NCBI RefSeq assembly: GCF_008329965.1
Contig: NZ_CP036150.1
Location: 3,638,439 to 3,702,438 of the forward strand
Direction of reading: 5' to 3'
Length of the DNA stretch: 64,000 nucleotides
From: Oceanispirochaeta crateris
Lineage (GTDB): Bacteria > Spirochaetota > Spirochaetia > DSM-2461
The notes under the pieces are model-generated. The model was not told the origin of the DNA. It saw nothing but the letters and a program-made list of their open reading frames with translations, and did no database searches. The translations under genes were made by a program, and so were the position numbers. Numbering within the stretch: position 1 is the first letter of the stretch; each line of letters begins with the position of its first letter. Below are positions 27,301 through 35,519 of this stretch, piece after piece.

Positions 27301-28368
27301 ATGAAGAAACGCGCTCTATTACTCGTGCTGGCAGCGGCCAGTCTTTTCTCTTTATTGGTCTCATGTGGTGGAAAATCAGACGCTACAGATGAGGTTAAAG
27401 AAGCCCCTAAAAAAGTAATCAAATGGAAAATGCAATCTTGGGCCTCTGCCGGTGACTCTACTTATGATGCCGCTGTTAAGCTTGGAAAACTTGTTGAAGA
27501 AGCCTCTGATGGTCGTTTGATTATTACTCCCTATAATGCGGGTGCTATTATCCCAGCAGGAAAGGAGTTCGATTCTGTACTTTCAGGGACTGTAGAGGCT
27601 GTTCATGGTGCTCCCGCATGGACTCTTGGTTATTTCCCCGGAGCCATTTTTTACAACAATACAGTAGGTGGTCTTACCTATAATCAGCAGAGAATGTGGT
27701 TGAACAAGGAAGGGTTGGAACTGGCTCGTAAAAATTATAAACCTCTTGGTGCCCATTATGTAGGCCCTCTGACTCCTCATAATGCCGAAGTTTTTATGCA
27801 TAGTACAAAACCATTGGACTCCGTTGAAGATCTGAAAGGATTCAAAGCCAGAATGGGTTCTGCTGCTTTGAATGAAATCTTTGCCAGAATGGGTGCTGCT
27901 CCTGTATTCCTCCCCGGAGGAGAAGTCTATGAAGCCACACAGCGTGGAATTATTGATGGATTTGAGTATGTGACACCCTCTGTAAACTGGGGTATGGGAT
28001 TCCAGGAAGTGGCAGATTATGTGTACCTGTCTCCTTCCAGAGCACCTACTGATGCACAGGCCCTGTTTGTCAACCAGAAAGTATGGGATGCTCTTCCTAA
28101 AGATCTTCAGGTAATTGTAACCAATGCGACATTTCAGATTGCTGACGAATACTATACAGAAGAAATAGTCAACGATGCTGCAGCTCTTATTGAGTTTGAA
28201 AATTATGGATCAAAAGTACGAAAAGTTCCTGCCGATATAGAAGCATTGCTCTTTAAAACAGCAGATGCATACTATGCCGAACAAGCTGCTTCTGACCCTG
28301 CTTATAAAGAGATCTACGACTCTGTAATGGCTTGGAAGAAGGTTTGTAGCCAATTCAATATACAGTAA
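27301..28368 (+). CDS. TRAP transporter solute-binding lipoprotein (DctP family)
   Basis: A 355-residue DctP-family protein. The N-terminus is a lipoprotein signal with C22 in LLVSCGG, so it is probably membrane-anchored rather than free in the periplasm. The body shows WASAGDSTYDAAVKLG, DSVEDLKGFKARMG (the family segment around the arginine that binds the carboxylate) and ATQRGIIDGFEYVTPS. It should bind an organic acid, by analogy to the family, and deliver it to the DctQM membrane proteins encoded next. The gene has a strong AAAGGAG site. A stem-loop follows the stop. Confidence 0.92.
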   Translation: MKKRALLLVLAAASLFSLLVSCGGKSDATDEVKEAPKKVIKWKMQSWASAGDSTYDAAVKLGKLVEEASDGRLIITPYNAGAIIPAGKEFDSVLSGTVEAVHGAPAWTLGYFPGAIFYNNTVGGLTYNQQRMWLNKEGLELARKNYKPLGAHYVGPLTPHNAEVFMHSTKPLDSVEDLKGFKARMGSAALNEIFARMGAAPVFLPGGEVYEATQRGIIDGFEYVTPSVNWGMGFQEVADYVYLSPSRAPTDAQALFVNQKVWDALPKDLQVIVTNATFQIADEYYTEEIVNDAAALIEFENYGSKVRKVPADIEALLFKTADAYYAEQAASDPAYKEIYDSVMAWKKVCSQFNIQ

Positions 28369-28378
28369 TTTTTGTGTG

Positions 28379-28403
28379 TACCCCTCCTTGTTCTGGAGGG
28401 GTA
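28379..28403 (+). other. Stem-loop between DctP and DctQ genes
   Basis: TACCCCTCC pairs perfectly with GGAGGGGTA across a seven-base loop; the following sequence is A/T rich (ATTTATTT) without a clean T run. It is probably an mRNA-stabilising or partial-termination structure that favours the binding protein. Confidence 0.7.
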
Positions 28404-28425
28404 ATTTATTTCAGGAGAACTTTAA

Positions 28426-28986
28426 ATGATAACAAACATTATCAAAAAAATTGTTGCAGGAATTGATAAGATGAGTGACCTGATGGGTCACATCGTCAAA
28501 TATCTTATTCTTGTTTTAATATTTGTACTCTGCTATGAAGTCATTTCACGTTATGTTTTTGACAAGCCGACTATCTGGGCTATGGAAACATCTAAAATGG
28601 TTTTCGGAGCCATCGGATCGTTGTGTTGGGGATACACTCTTAAGATCGGGGGACATGTCCGTGTTGACTTGTTTTATACCCTGTTTTCAAAAAAATGGAA
28701 GGCCATCGTTGATGTGGCGTTGACAATTCTATTGCTAATTCCAATAGAAATCATACTGATATACACTGGTTTCAAGTGGGCCTTCTTTGCCCTTCGGGTA
28801 AACGAAAGGATGGTCGACAGCAGCTGGTTGCCTCCTTCTGCTCCTTTTAGATTTGTTCTGGCTATCGGGTTCACCCTGTTCTTTATTCAGACAATTGCTG
28901 AAATTATTAAGGATCTCTATTTCCTAATTACAAAAGAAAGTCTCATCGAAGTAGATGAGACAAATACAAAGGAGGTATTGATCTAA
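28426..28986 (+). CDS. TRAP transporter small membrane subunit (DctQ family)
   Basis: A 186-residue protein with four hydrophobic segments, the normal DctQ topology, and a family-typical centre (SRYVFDKPTIWAMETSKM, then GGHVRVDLFY). It pairs with the large permease, whose ATG overlaps its stop codon by one base. The C-terminal tail is acidic (EVDETNTKEV). The upstream Shine-Dalgarno sequence is AGGAG. Confidence 0.92.
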   Translation: MITNIIKKIVAGIDKMSDLMGHIVKYLILVLIFVLCYEVISRYVFDKPTIWAMETSKMVFGAIGSLCWGYTLKIGGHVRVDLFYTLFSKKWKAIVDVALTILLLIPIEIILIYTGFKWAFFALRVNERMVDSSWLPPSAPFRFVLAIGFTLFFIQTIAEIIKDLYFLITKESLIEVDETNTKEVLI

Positions 28987-30320
28987 TGGATATAATACTT
29001 TCTCCTGAATTTTTAACAATTGGAATGTTCTCAGTCCTTTTTCTGGGAGTCCTCACTGGTTTCCCTTTGGCTATCCCCATCGGCGGAGCCGGTCTTCTCT
29101 TTGGATTTATGATGTTTGGTGATGCATCCTTTGATATGATCTATACAAGGGTTTATGCCCAGTTGACCAACACAGGATTTATGGCAGTCCCCCTCTTTGT
29201 TTTTATGGGTGGAATGCTGGAACGATCGGGAATTGCGAAACGGATGTATGAGAGCCTCTACGTCAGCTTTGGACGATTCCGTGGAGGCCTTGCCATTGTC
29301 AGTATCATGATTGGAACTATTATGGCAGCCTGTATCGGTGTTATTGCCGCATCTATTTCCATGCTAGCCATGGTTGCACTGCCTGTTATGATTAAACGCG
29401 GATATGATAAAGGTTTGGCTACGGGGTGTATCTGTGCCGGTGGAACTCTGGGTATTCTGATTCCACCCAGCATTATGCTGATTGTTTACGGACCCGCTGC
29501 CTGGATTTCTGTCGGAAAGCTTTTCACTGCCGCCTTTGGACCAGGACTGATGCTTTCCGGTCTTTATATGTTGTATATTGCCATTAGAGCCTTCTTTCAG
29601 CCATCAATAGCACCTGCTATCAGCAAAGAAGAAGAGGGTAACTACTCATTCCTTCAAAAGGTAAAGATGCTCGTTGTCTCTCTGTTACCTACTATGGTAC
29701 TTATCCTATCCGTGCTGGGTGCCATCTATACGGGTATTGCTGCTCCTACCGAAGCGGCTGCCGTAGGAGCTGTTATTTCAATTGTTCTTACTGTCCTGTA
29801 TCGTCAATTCAGCTTTAAAGCATTGATGGAAGTATCATTGAGTACGATAAAGTTGACATGTATGGTACTTCTCATCGCCAGTATGTCCACTGCATTTGTG
29901 AGCGTCTTTCTTTCCGGTGGGGGTGGAGATGTTGTTAAAGATTTTATCCTGGGATTCCCCGGTGGTAAATGGTCTGTATTTGCCATGATCATGCTCGTCA
30001 CTTTTGCCCTGGGTGCCTTTATTGACTGGGTCGGTATTATCTTTGTCCTTGTTCCTATCCTTTCTCCAATCATTCCTATACTGGGCTTTGATCCTCTTTG
30101 GTTTGCCATGATGATCATCGTAAACCTGCAGATGTCATTTTTGACACCGCCTTTTGCCTATGCCATGTTCTTTCTGAAAGGTGCGGCAGATCCGGAACTT
30201 GGTATTGAAACAAAGGATATTATCCGGGGGATGCTGCCATTTGTCGGAATTGTTGCTATCGGTCTAGTGCTAATGATTATTTTTCCACAGATCGTTCTTT
30301 GGCTTCCCAGTCGGATGTAG
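28986..30320 (+). CDS. TRAP transporter large permease (DctM family)
   Basis: A 444-residue polytopic membrane protein of the DctM/TRAP-T large-subunit family. Recognisable segments are GVLTGFPLAIPIGGAG, PLFVFMGGMLERSGIA, the GGTLGILIPPSIMLIVYG motif common to the family, GIAAPTEAAAVGA, and LTPPFAYAMFFLKG. It is the sodium-coupled translocation subunit; substrate choice rests with the DctP protein. It overlaps the dctQ gene by one base, and the Rid-family gene follows 9 bases later, so all four genes are likely one transcript. Confidence 0.94.
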   Translation: MDIILSPEFLTIGMFSVLFLGVLTGFPLAIPIGGAGLLFGFMMFGDASFDMIYTRVYAQLTNTGFMAVPLFVFMGGMLERSGIAKRMYESLYVSFGRFRGGLAIVSIMIGTIMAACIGVIAASISMLAMVALPVMIKRGYDKGLATGCICAGGTLGILIPPSIMLIVYGPAAWISVGKLFTAAFGPGLMLSGLYMLYIAIRAFFQPSIAPAISKEEEGNYSFLQKVKMLVVSLLPTMVLILSVLGAIYTGIAAPTEAAAVGAVISIVLTVLYRQFSFKALMEVSLSTIKLTCMVLLIASMSTAFVSVFLSGGGGDVVKDFILGFPGGKWSVFAMIMLVTFALGAFIDWVGIIFVLVPILSPIIPILGFDPLWFAMMIIVNLQMSFLTPPFAYAMFFLKGAADPELGIETKDIIRGMLPFVGIVAIGLVLMIIFPQIVLWLPSRM

Positions 30321-30329
30321 AGAGGTTGT

Positions 30330-30710
30330 ATGAGTATTGAGTATGTAGAAACTGGTAAAGCACCGGAGGCTTTTGGCCCCTTCTCACAAGCGACAAAGTC
30401 GGGAGGCTGGGTCTTTACTTCCGGAGCTATGCCTCTGAATCCGTCTGATGGATCTCTTATCTCTGGAGGGATCGCCGAGCAGACAAGACAGACGCTCAAG
30501 AATTTGAACTCTGTCTTGTCCGAAGCAGGCTCAAGCTTATCCAAGGTGATGCTCATTACTGTATATTTGACCAATATGGAAGAATTTTCAGAAATGAATA
30601 CCGTGTATGGTGAGTTCTTTTCGGAGAATTGTCCGGCCAGAGCGACTGTCGGTGTCAATGCCCTGGCGAAGGATGCCAAGGTAGAGATGCAGGCTGTTGC
30701 TCTGAGCTGA
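30330..30710 (+). CDS. RidA/YjgF-family protein
   Basis: A 126-residue Rid protein with the conserved N-terminal AFGPFSQATKSGGWVFTSG, QTRQTLKNLNSVLSEAG and VEMQAVAL at the C-terminus. RidA hydrolyses reactive enamine/imine intermediates from PLP enzymes. The catalytic arginine region is RATVGVNALA here, close to the usual RxxV pattern, so deaminase activity is possible. Its position at the end of the TRAP operon suggests a role in handling an imine or unstable keto acid produced from the imported solute. That is inference. Confidence 0.88.
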   Translation: MSIEYVETGKAPEAFGPFSQATKSGGWVFTSGAMPLNPSDGSLISGGIAEQTRQTLKNLNSVLSEAGSSLSKVMLITVYLTNMEEFSEMNTVYGEFFSENCPARATVGVNALAKDAKVEMQAVALS

Positions 30711-30725
30711 TTTTGTTGGAACAGA

Positions 30726-30754
30726 TTGTCAATAAAGAGTGAAGTTTGTAGTAT
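30726..30754 (+). promoter_or_regulatory. Probable sigma-70 promoter of the GntR gene
   Basis: TTGTCA and TAGTAT are separated by 17 bases, 42 bases before the GntR-family start codon. It would allow regulator expression independent of the TRAP operon. Confidence 0.55.
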
Positions 30755-30795
30755 TATGAAATAAATAAATCTTCCCTGCATGGAGTTGCCTTGCT

Positions 30796-31440
30796 ATGAT
30801 CCCTCAACATCTGAGCCTAAATGAAGTTGCGTACAATGTGATAAAAGAAAAAATTATTCAAGGTGAATTTGAACCGGGGAGCAGGATTCGTGAGGACTAT
30901 CTGGCCGAGGAGATTGCCATGAGCAGAACTCCTGTCAGGGAAGCCATCAACAGACTTATCTCAGACGGACTGATCATCAATAAGGCTAGGAAGGGACTTT
31001 ATCTGATAGATCCGAGCTCCGAAGAGATCGGCCACTACATTGATATTAGGATTGCTTTGGAAAAACTAGCTGTTGAAGCATGCATTGATCATATTGATGA
31101 TGAGCATCTTCAAAGAATTGAAGATGTACTGGATGAATTTGAATTCAGGTTGACTAAAGAAAAATATGACGGTTGTAACCAGCTGGATAGTGAGTTCCAT
31201 CTCCTTATTGCAGAGCTGTCCGGGAATATGAAACTGTATAGTATGCTTGAGGATCTATCGTCTTTTTTCCTCCAGACGAGGGGGCGAGAAAAAAAAGTTC
31301 ACCCCAGAGAGAAAAATGAACGAACACTGCGAGAACACAGAGCCATCTATGAAGCCATCCGAAGCAGGGACAAGAGAGCTGCCAAGAAGGCTATTTCAGG
31401 TAATATCGACACCATGAGAAGCAATCTCCTCCAGAAATAG
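30796..31440 (+). CDS. GntR-family regulator, FCD type (first copy)
   Basis: A 214-residue regulator: winged helix at residues about 8-75 (IREDYLAEEIAMSRTPVREAI) and an all-helical FCD effector domain (about 85-205) with a probable metal-binding pattern (LDSEFH, then LREHRAIYEAI). FCD regulators usually respond to a carboxylate, which fits the neighbouring TRAP system and hydroxy-acid enzymes. Its own promoter lies at 30726-30754. A perfect-arm palindrome at 31485-31501, ahead of the next operon, is a candidate operator. A second FCD regulator is encoded at 34196. Confidence 0.9.
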   Translation: MIPQHLSLNEVAYNVIKEKIIQGEFEPGSRIREDYLAEEIAMSRTPVREAINRLISDGLIINKARKGLYLIDPSSEEIGHYIDIRIALEKLAVEACIDHIDDEHLQRIEDVLDEFEFRLTKEKYDGCNQLDSEFHLLIAELSGNMKLYSMLEDLSSFFLQTRGREKKVHPREKNERTLREHRAIYEAIRSRDKRAAKKAISGNIDTMRSNLLQK

Positions 31441-31484
31441 ATGAGGTCTTGAAATCTAAGTGTTTTGTTGTTATATTAAAGAAC

Positions 31485-31501
31485 TAATCATTATATGATT
31501 A
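31485..31501. promoter_or_regulatory. Candidate GntR operator before the alcohol dehydrogenase gene
   Basis: TAATCAT and ATGATTA are perfect inverted arms around a three-base centre, 18 bases before the ATG of the iron-type dehydrogenase. Two GntR genes flank this operon. The pairing of site and regulator is inferred. Confidence 0.5.
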
Positions 31502-31519
31502 AACTATAGGGAGAGAAAT

Positions 31520-32788
31520 ATGTCAAATTTGGAAAAAGCTAAAAATTTGTTGAAAGCATTCAAGGGTGATGATTACCTCTTTGGAGCAGGAGTTCTGAAA
31601 GATGTTGGATCTGTTGCAAGCAAGTTGGGTAAGAAAGCCATTATCATCAGGGATAACTTTCCCGGAAGTGATGAGTTTGTCAGTACCATAAGAAAGTCAC
31701 TCACAGATGCCGGAGTAGATGTCGTTAAAGAAGAGAATGGAGCAAAACCCAACTGTCCTCTTGAAGATCTGAGCCGTATTACTGAGGCTCTCAAAGAGTC
31801 CAAGGCAGATATTATTGTAAGTTTTGGTGGTGGAAGTACTATTGATGCCGCCAAAGCTGCAGAAGTTCTAAGAACTCTGGGTGGTGAAATTGAAGATTAC
31901 TTCGGTGTTGGCCTTGTAACTAAGGCTTGTGAAGAGAAAGGGATCAAACTGTGTCCTCATATGGCCATTGAAACCGTTGCATCATCAGGTGCCCACCTGA
32001 CAAAATATTCTAACATTACTGATGTAAAATCAGGACAGAAGAAACTGGTTGTGGACCCTGCCATCGTGCCTTCACACCCCGTTTTTGATTATGAAGTTAC
32101 CTATGGTCTTCCCCTGGGTGTTACTATGGACGGTGGTCTTGATGGAATCGCTCACTGCCTTGAGGTTTATTACAGCTCAGTCGGGACTGATAGTTATGAT
32201 AAGTGCCAGGAAATTGCCGAAGCCGGTATTTCTCTGGTCGTTGAATATCTGCCGAAAGTTATTGCAGATCCAAAAGATACAGCATCAAGAGATGCTCTTT
32301 GTCTTGCCACTGATATGGGTGGATACGCCATTATGGTTGGAGGAACAAATGGTGGACATTTGACCAGTTTCTCACTTGTAGACGTATTGTCTCATGGAAG
32401 AGCCTGTGCCATTATGAATCCATACTACTCTGTTTTCTTTGCACCTGCCGTAGAAAAAGAACTTCGCATTGTTGGTAATATTTTCAAGGCCTATGGTTAT
32501 ACCTCTGTAGATTTCGAATCACTCTCTGGTAAGGAATTGGGAAAAGCTGCAGCAGAAGCCATGTTTGCCCTGGCTAAGAAAATTAACTTCCCTCTGACTC
32601 TGGGTGAAGTAGACGGTTTTACCGATGGTCATATTGAACGTGCTCTTACAGCAGCTAAAAATCCTCAGCTGAAGATGAAACTGCAGAATATGCCTGTTCC
32701 TCTGAATGCTGATCTCATCGATGAGTATATGGGTCCCATTCTTCAGGCTGCAAAAACCGGTGATCTTTCATTAATTAAAAATCTGTGA
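31520..32788 (+). CDS. Iron-containing (type III) alcohol dehydrogenase family
   Basis: A 422-residue enzyme of the Fe-ADH superfamily: nucleotide-binding FGGGSTIDAAKAAE, GGLDGIAHCLEVYYSS with a metal-ligand histidine, NGGHLTSF and LSHGRACAIMNPYY with further ligand histidines. The family oxidises alcohols, lactaldehyde, glycerol or hydroxy acids with NAD(P). Nine bases separate it from the LarA-family gene, and both follow a TRAP operon and a GntR gene, so a likely job is redox conversion of an imported hydroxy acid or its product. The exact substrate is unknown. Confidence 0.9.
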   Translation: MSNLEKAKNLLKAFKGDDYLFGAGVLKDVGSVASKLGKKAIIIRDNFPGSDEFVSTIRKSLTDAGVDVVKEENGAKPNCPLEDLSRITEALKESKADIIVSFGGGSTIDAAKAAEVLRTLGGEIEDYFGVGLVTKACEEKGIKLCPHMAIETVASSGAHLTKYSNITDVKSGQKKLVVDPAIVPSHPVFDYEVTYGLPLGVTMDGGLDGIAHCLEVYYSSVGTDSYDKCQEIAEAGISLVVEYLPKVIADPKDTASRDALCLATDMGGYAIMVGGTNGGHLTSFSLVDVLSHGRACAIMNPYYSVFFAPAVEKELRIVGNIFKAYGYTSVDFESLSGKELGKAAAEAMFALAKKINFPLTLGEVDGFTDGHIERALTAAKNPQLKMKLQNMPVPLNADLIDEYMGPILQAAKTGDLSLIKNL

Positions 32789-32797
32789 GGTTAAACT

Positions 32798-34171
32798 ATG
32801 ACAACATCTTTTGAACTGGGTGACAAGAAATTTTCTATAGAGCTTCCCGAAGGAACCGATTATCTCCGGATGAAAGGTGCCGATAAGGTGGCCGATCCTG
32901 TTGGAGCTATCCGCGATTGTCTTGAAAATCCCATCGGAACGGAAAGCTTCTCTAAAATAGTCAGAAAGAAGATAGACGAAAACCCTGCAGGGGATGCTGT
33001 CATAGTCATCTCTGATAACACAAGACCTGTACCCCTGAAAGGGGAACAGGGCATACTCCTGCCCCTTATTCGGATTCTTCTGGACGAGGGTCTCTCTGCA
33101 GACCAGATCACGGTTCTCTGTGCTAATGGAACACATGTTCCTCTGGAAGATTCTGTATTTAAAGAAATGATTGACCCCGCGGTCTTTGAACTGGGTATTC
33201 GCGTGGTTAATCATGACTGCCTAGATGTCGATAACCTCAAATTTCTGGGATATTCAAAGTCGGGAACTAAGATTGAGATCAACAAGCTCTATGTGAATGC
33301 CCATATAAAGATACTGACTGGTTTGGTTGAAAGTCACTTCATGGCCGGAGTTTCGGGTGGACGAAAATCCATCTGTCCCGGCTTGATCGGTGAAGACTCC
33401 ACTTTCGTTTTCCATGGTGTTCCCAATCTGGACAGTGTCTATTCTCATGATCTTATACTGGAAAATAATCCCTGCCATGAGGAGGCTTTGGATGTTGCCT
33501 CTACTGTTGGCGCCGACTTTATCTTCAATGTCACCCTAGATCATGATTATAATGTGACCGGGTTCTATGCTGGAGATATGATAAAAGCCCACTTGGCTGC
33601 CTATGAGAAGGTTAAGGACAGTGTGGGAATCCGCAACACCGGACCCTATGATATCGTAGTGACTCATGCCGGTTATGTCGGTAAGAATCATTATCAGGCG
33701 GCCAAAACCGGAACGGCATCTATTCCTCTTTTGGATGAAAACAGCTATCTGATTATCGGGGCTGACTGCAACGATCCTGACCCTGTGGGGAAGGATACAT
33801 ATCGAAAGGTCCTGCCTTATTTGAAAGGAAAAAGCTCGGAGGAATTTATTGAGCTTCTGTCATCACCTGAGTGGACTTTTGTTCCCGATCAGTGGCAGGT
33901 TCAGATGTGGTCTAAATTGTTTAAAGTGATACCACAGGATCATTTTATATACTATGCTCCCCAGATAAGTGAAGAGGACTTTGAGATCCTTTCCGGTCAA
34001 AATGGGAATGACTACCTGCCTGAAAAAGACAGGTACAAAAAAAGTGATAGCAATATTCCTCTCTTCTATCACAACTGCCTTGACTCCTTAATATCAAAAT
34101 TGAAGGCTGAAGGGCGGAAAAATATTCGAATTGCCTGGATGTCTGATGGACCTTATGGAATTGTGGTTTAA
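32798..34171 (+). CDS. LarA-family nickel-dependent hydroxy-acid racemase
   Basis: A 457-residue member of the LarA (DUF2088) family. H113 (in ANGTHVP), H180 (VESHF), K190 (SGGRKS) and H206 (FHGVPN) correspond to H108, H174, K184 and H200 of Lactiplantibacillus plantarum LarA, with the same spacing between the last three. In LarA the lysine holds the nickel-pincer cofactor and the histidines bind nickel or catalyse hydride transfer. KNHYQAAK matches a later active-site segment. It probably racemises or epimerises a 2-hydroxy acid; lactate itself is only one option in this diverse family. No larB, larC or larE is in the window, so the cofactor must be made elsewhere. Confidence 0.88.
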   Translation: MTTSFELGDKKFSIELPEGTDYLRMKGADKVADPVGAIRDCLENPIGTESFSKIVRKKIDENPAGDAVIVISDNTRPVPLKGEQGILLPLIRILLDEGLSADQITVLCANGTHVPLEDSVFKEMIDPAVFELGIRVVNHDCLDVDNLKFLGYSKSGTKIEINKLYVNAHIKILTGLVESHFMAGVSGGRKSICPGLIGEDSTFVFHGVPNLDSVYSHDLILENNPCHEEALDVASTVGADFIFNVTLDHDYNVTGFYAGDMIKAHLAAYEKVKDSVGIRNTGPYDIVVTHAGYVGKNHYQAAKTGTASIPLLDENSYLIIGADCNDPDPVGKDTYRKVLPYLKGKSSEEFIELLSSPEWTFVPDQWQVQMWSKLFKVIPQDHFIYYAPQISEEDFEILSGQNGNDYLPEKDRYKKSDSNIPLFYHNCLDSLISKLKAEGRKNIRIAWMSDGPYGIVV

Positions 34172-34195
34172 ACAGTTTTGCTTTAAGGTTATTTC

Positions 34196-34840
34196 ATGAA
34201 AATGAATCTCTTTAAACCAAAAGATGTTATCTCACAGCAACTTTTGTCTTACCTCCTTTTAGAGCATCCTCAAACTGAGGATGGAAAGTTGCCTCCGGCC
34301 TCATTTTTTGCAGAGAAATTCAGTGTTTCCATTGTGACCATCAGAGAAATCCTGAAAACAATGGAATCGACAGGAATCCTGTCCATGCATCATGGACGGG
34401 GAATCTTTCTAAACCATGGGGATACTATCTTTCTTGAAATGTTTGAGACCCGTATTCTCATTGAGAGTCACTGCTCCCGTCTGGCTGCTTTAAACCTCAA
34501 TGAAGAGGGGGCTCTCAAGCTTCAGGAATTGGCCGCCCTCCTGGAAGAGGCAACCCATTCGGGGAATATGGAACTCTATACAGATGCGGATTTTATGTTT
34601 CATATGAAGATTGCCGGTATCAGTGGTAACCTTGTTCTGGAACGCACCTTGCGGAATATTAGAATTTTTCTCTATGTTCTGCAGCAAGAGACGAACCGAA
34701 CTTTGTTGGAATCCCGTGAAAAATCACTGGTAGAGCATAAGGAAATCCTTTCTTCTATTTTAAATAAAGATCCCGACAATGCCGAGGTTGCCATGAAAAA
34801 GCACCTGGAAAAAACTATGTCTCTCTGGAAAAATCTCTGA
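34196..34840 (+). CDS. GntR-family regulator, FCD type (second copy)
   Basis: A 214-residue protein with an N-terminal winged helix (ASFFAEKFSVSIVTIREIL) and a C-terminal FCD domain containing DADFMFHMKIAGISGN and LVEHKEILSSI. It is 24 bases after the LarA-type gene and likely shares its transcript, whereas the first GntR gene has its own promoter. Its recognition helix differs from that of the first copy (SIVTIREI against SRTPVREA), so the two probably bind different operators. Its last codon overlaps the likely start of the DTW-domain gene. Confidence 0.88.
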   Translation: MKMNLFKPKDVISQQLLSYLLLEHPQTEDGKLPPASFFAEKFSVSIVTIREILKTMESTGILSMHHGRGIFLNHGDTIFLEMFETRILIESHCSRLAALNLNEEGALKLQELAALLEEATHSGNMELYTDADFMFHMKIAGISGNLVLERTLRNIRIFLYVLQQETNRTLLESREKSLVEHKEILSSILNKDPDNAEVAMKKHLEKTMSLWKNL

Positions 34841-35487
34841 GTTCCGATTCACGCAACTGCCTGCGATGTTTTCGTCCCAAAAATCATTGTTATTGTTCAA
34901 TGATTCAACCAGTAGATCCAGGCATTAAATTTGTTATCCTCATGCATCCCTGGGAAGCTTATAAACAACGTACCGGAACCGGCAGGCTGACCTCTTTATG
35001 CCTGGAGGGTTCAGAGATTATAATTGATAAGACCTTTGATCAAAACAGGCGTTTTAAAAAGCTCATCGATTCTCCAAACTATTTCCCCATGGTCCTCTAT
35101 CCCGGGAAGGAGGCTTTTACTGCCGCCGGATTTGATTTTGAAAATACTCTGAAAGGGAGAAGACTTCTGGTCTTTCTCATAGACGCCACCTGGGTCATGG
35201 CCAGAAAGATGATGTATAGAAGTTCCGTTCTACAAGCTCTTCCCCGAATCTCCTTTGAAAGGGCTTATACTTCACGATTCATTATCAAGACTCAACCCGC
35301 AGACTACTGTCTGTCGACCATTGAATCTACCTATTATCTGATCAAGGAATTGCAGGAATGCGGAATAGGTATTCCCCATGTTTCCGTAGAAGGGTTAATG
35401 CTGGTCTTTGATGAATTGAACCGTTTTCAGATGGAGTGCCGCGATCATCGATTCTTAGAAAATGTGCAAAAAAAAGGCAAGTTCTGA
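34837..35487 (+). CDS. DTW-domain (TapT-like tRNA aminocarboxypropyltransferase) protein
   Basis: The first ATG is at 34900, but the same frame upstream encodes the family's zinc-binding start, NCLRCFRPKNHCYC, from 34855. The protein must therefore begin earlier. No ATG, GTG or TTG is in frame ahead of that motif near the previous stop; CTG at 34837, overlapping the GntR stop as CTGA, is the best candidate and gives 216 residues. The body has the DTW motif as IDATWVMARKM. DTW proteins (TapT/TuaA) use S-adenosylmethionine to place an aminocarboxypropyl group on uridine in tRNA. The start remains uncertain; a sequencing error is also possible. Confidence 0.8.
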   Translation: MSSDSRNCLRCFRPKNHCYCSMIQPVDPGIKFVILMHPWEAYKQRTGTGRLTSLCLEGSEIIIDKTFDQNRRFKKLIDSPNYFPMVLYPGKEAFTAAGFDFENTLKGRRLLVFLIDATWVMARKMMYRSSVLQALPRISFERAYTSRFIIKTQPADYCLSTIESTYYLIKELQECGIGIPHVSVEGLMLVFDELNRFQMECRDHRFLENVQKKGKF

Positions 35488-35519
35488 GACCTGCCTATCA
35501 TTCTATGGTTTTTTGCTGT

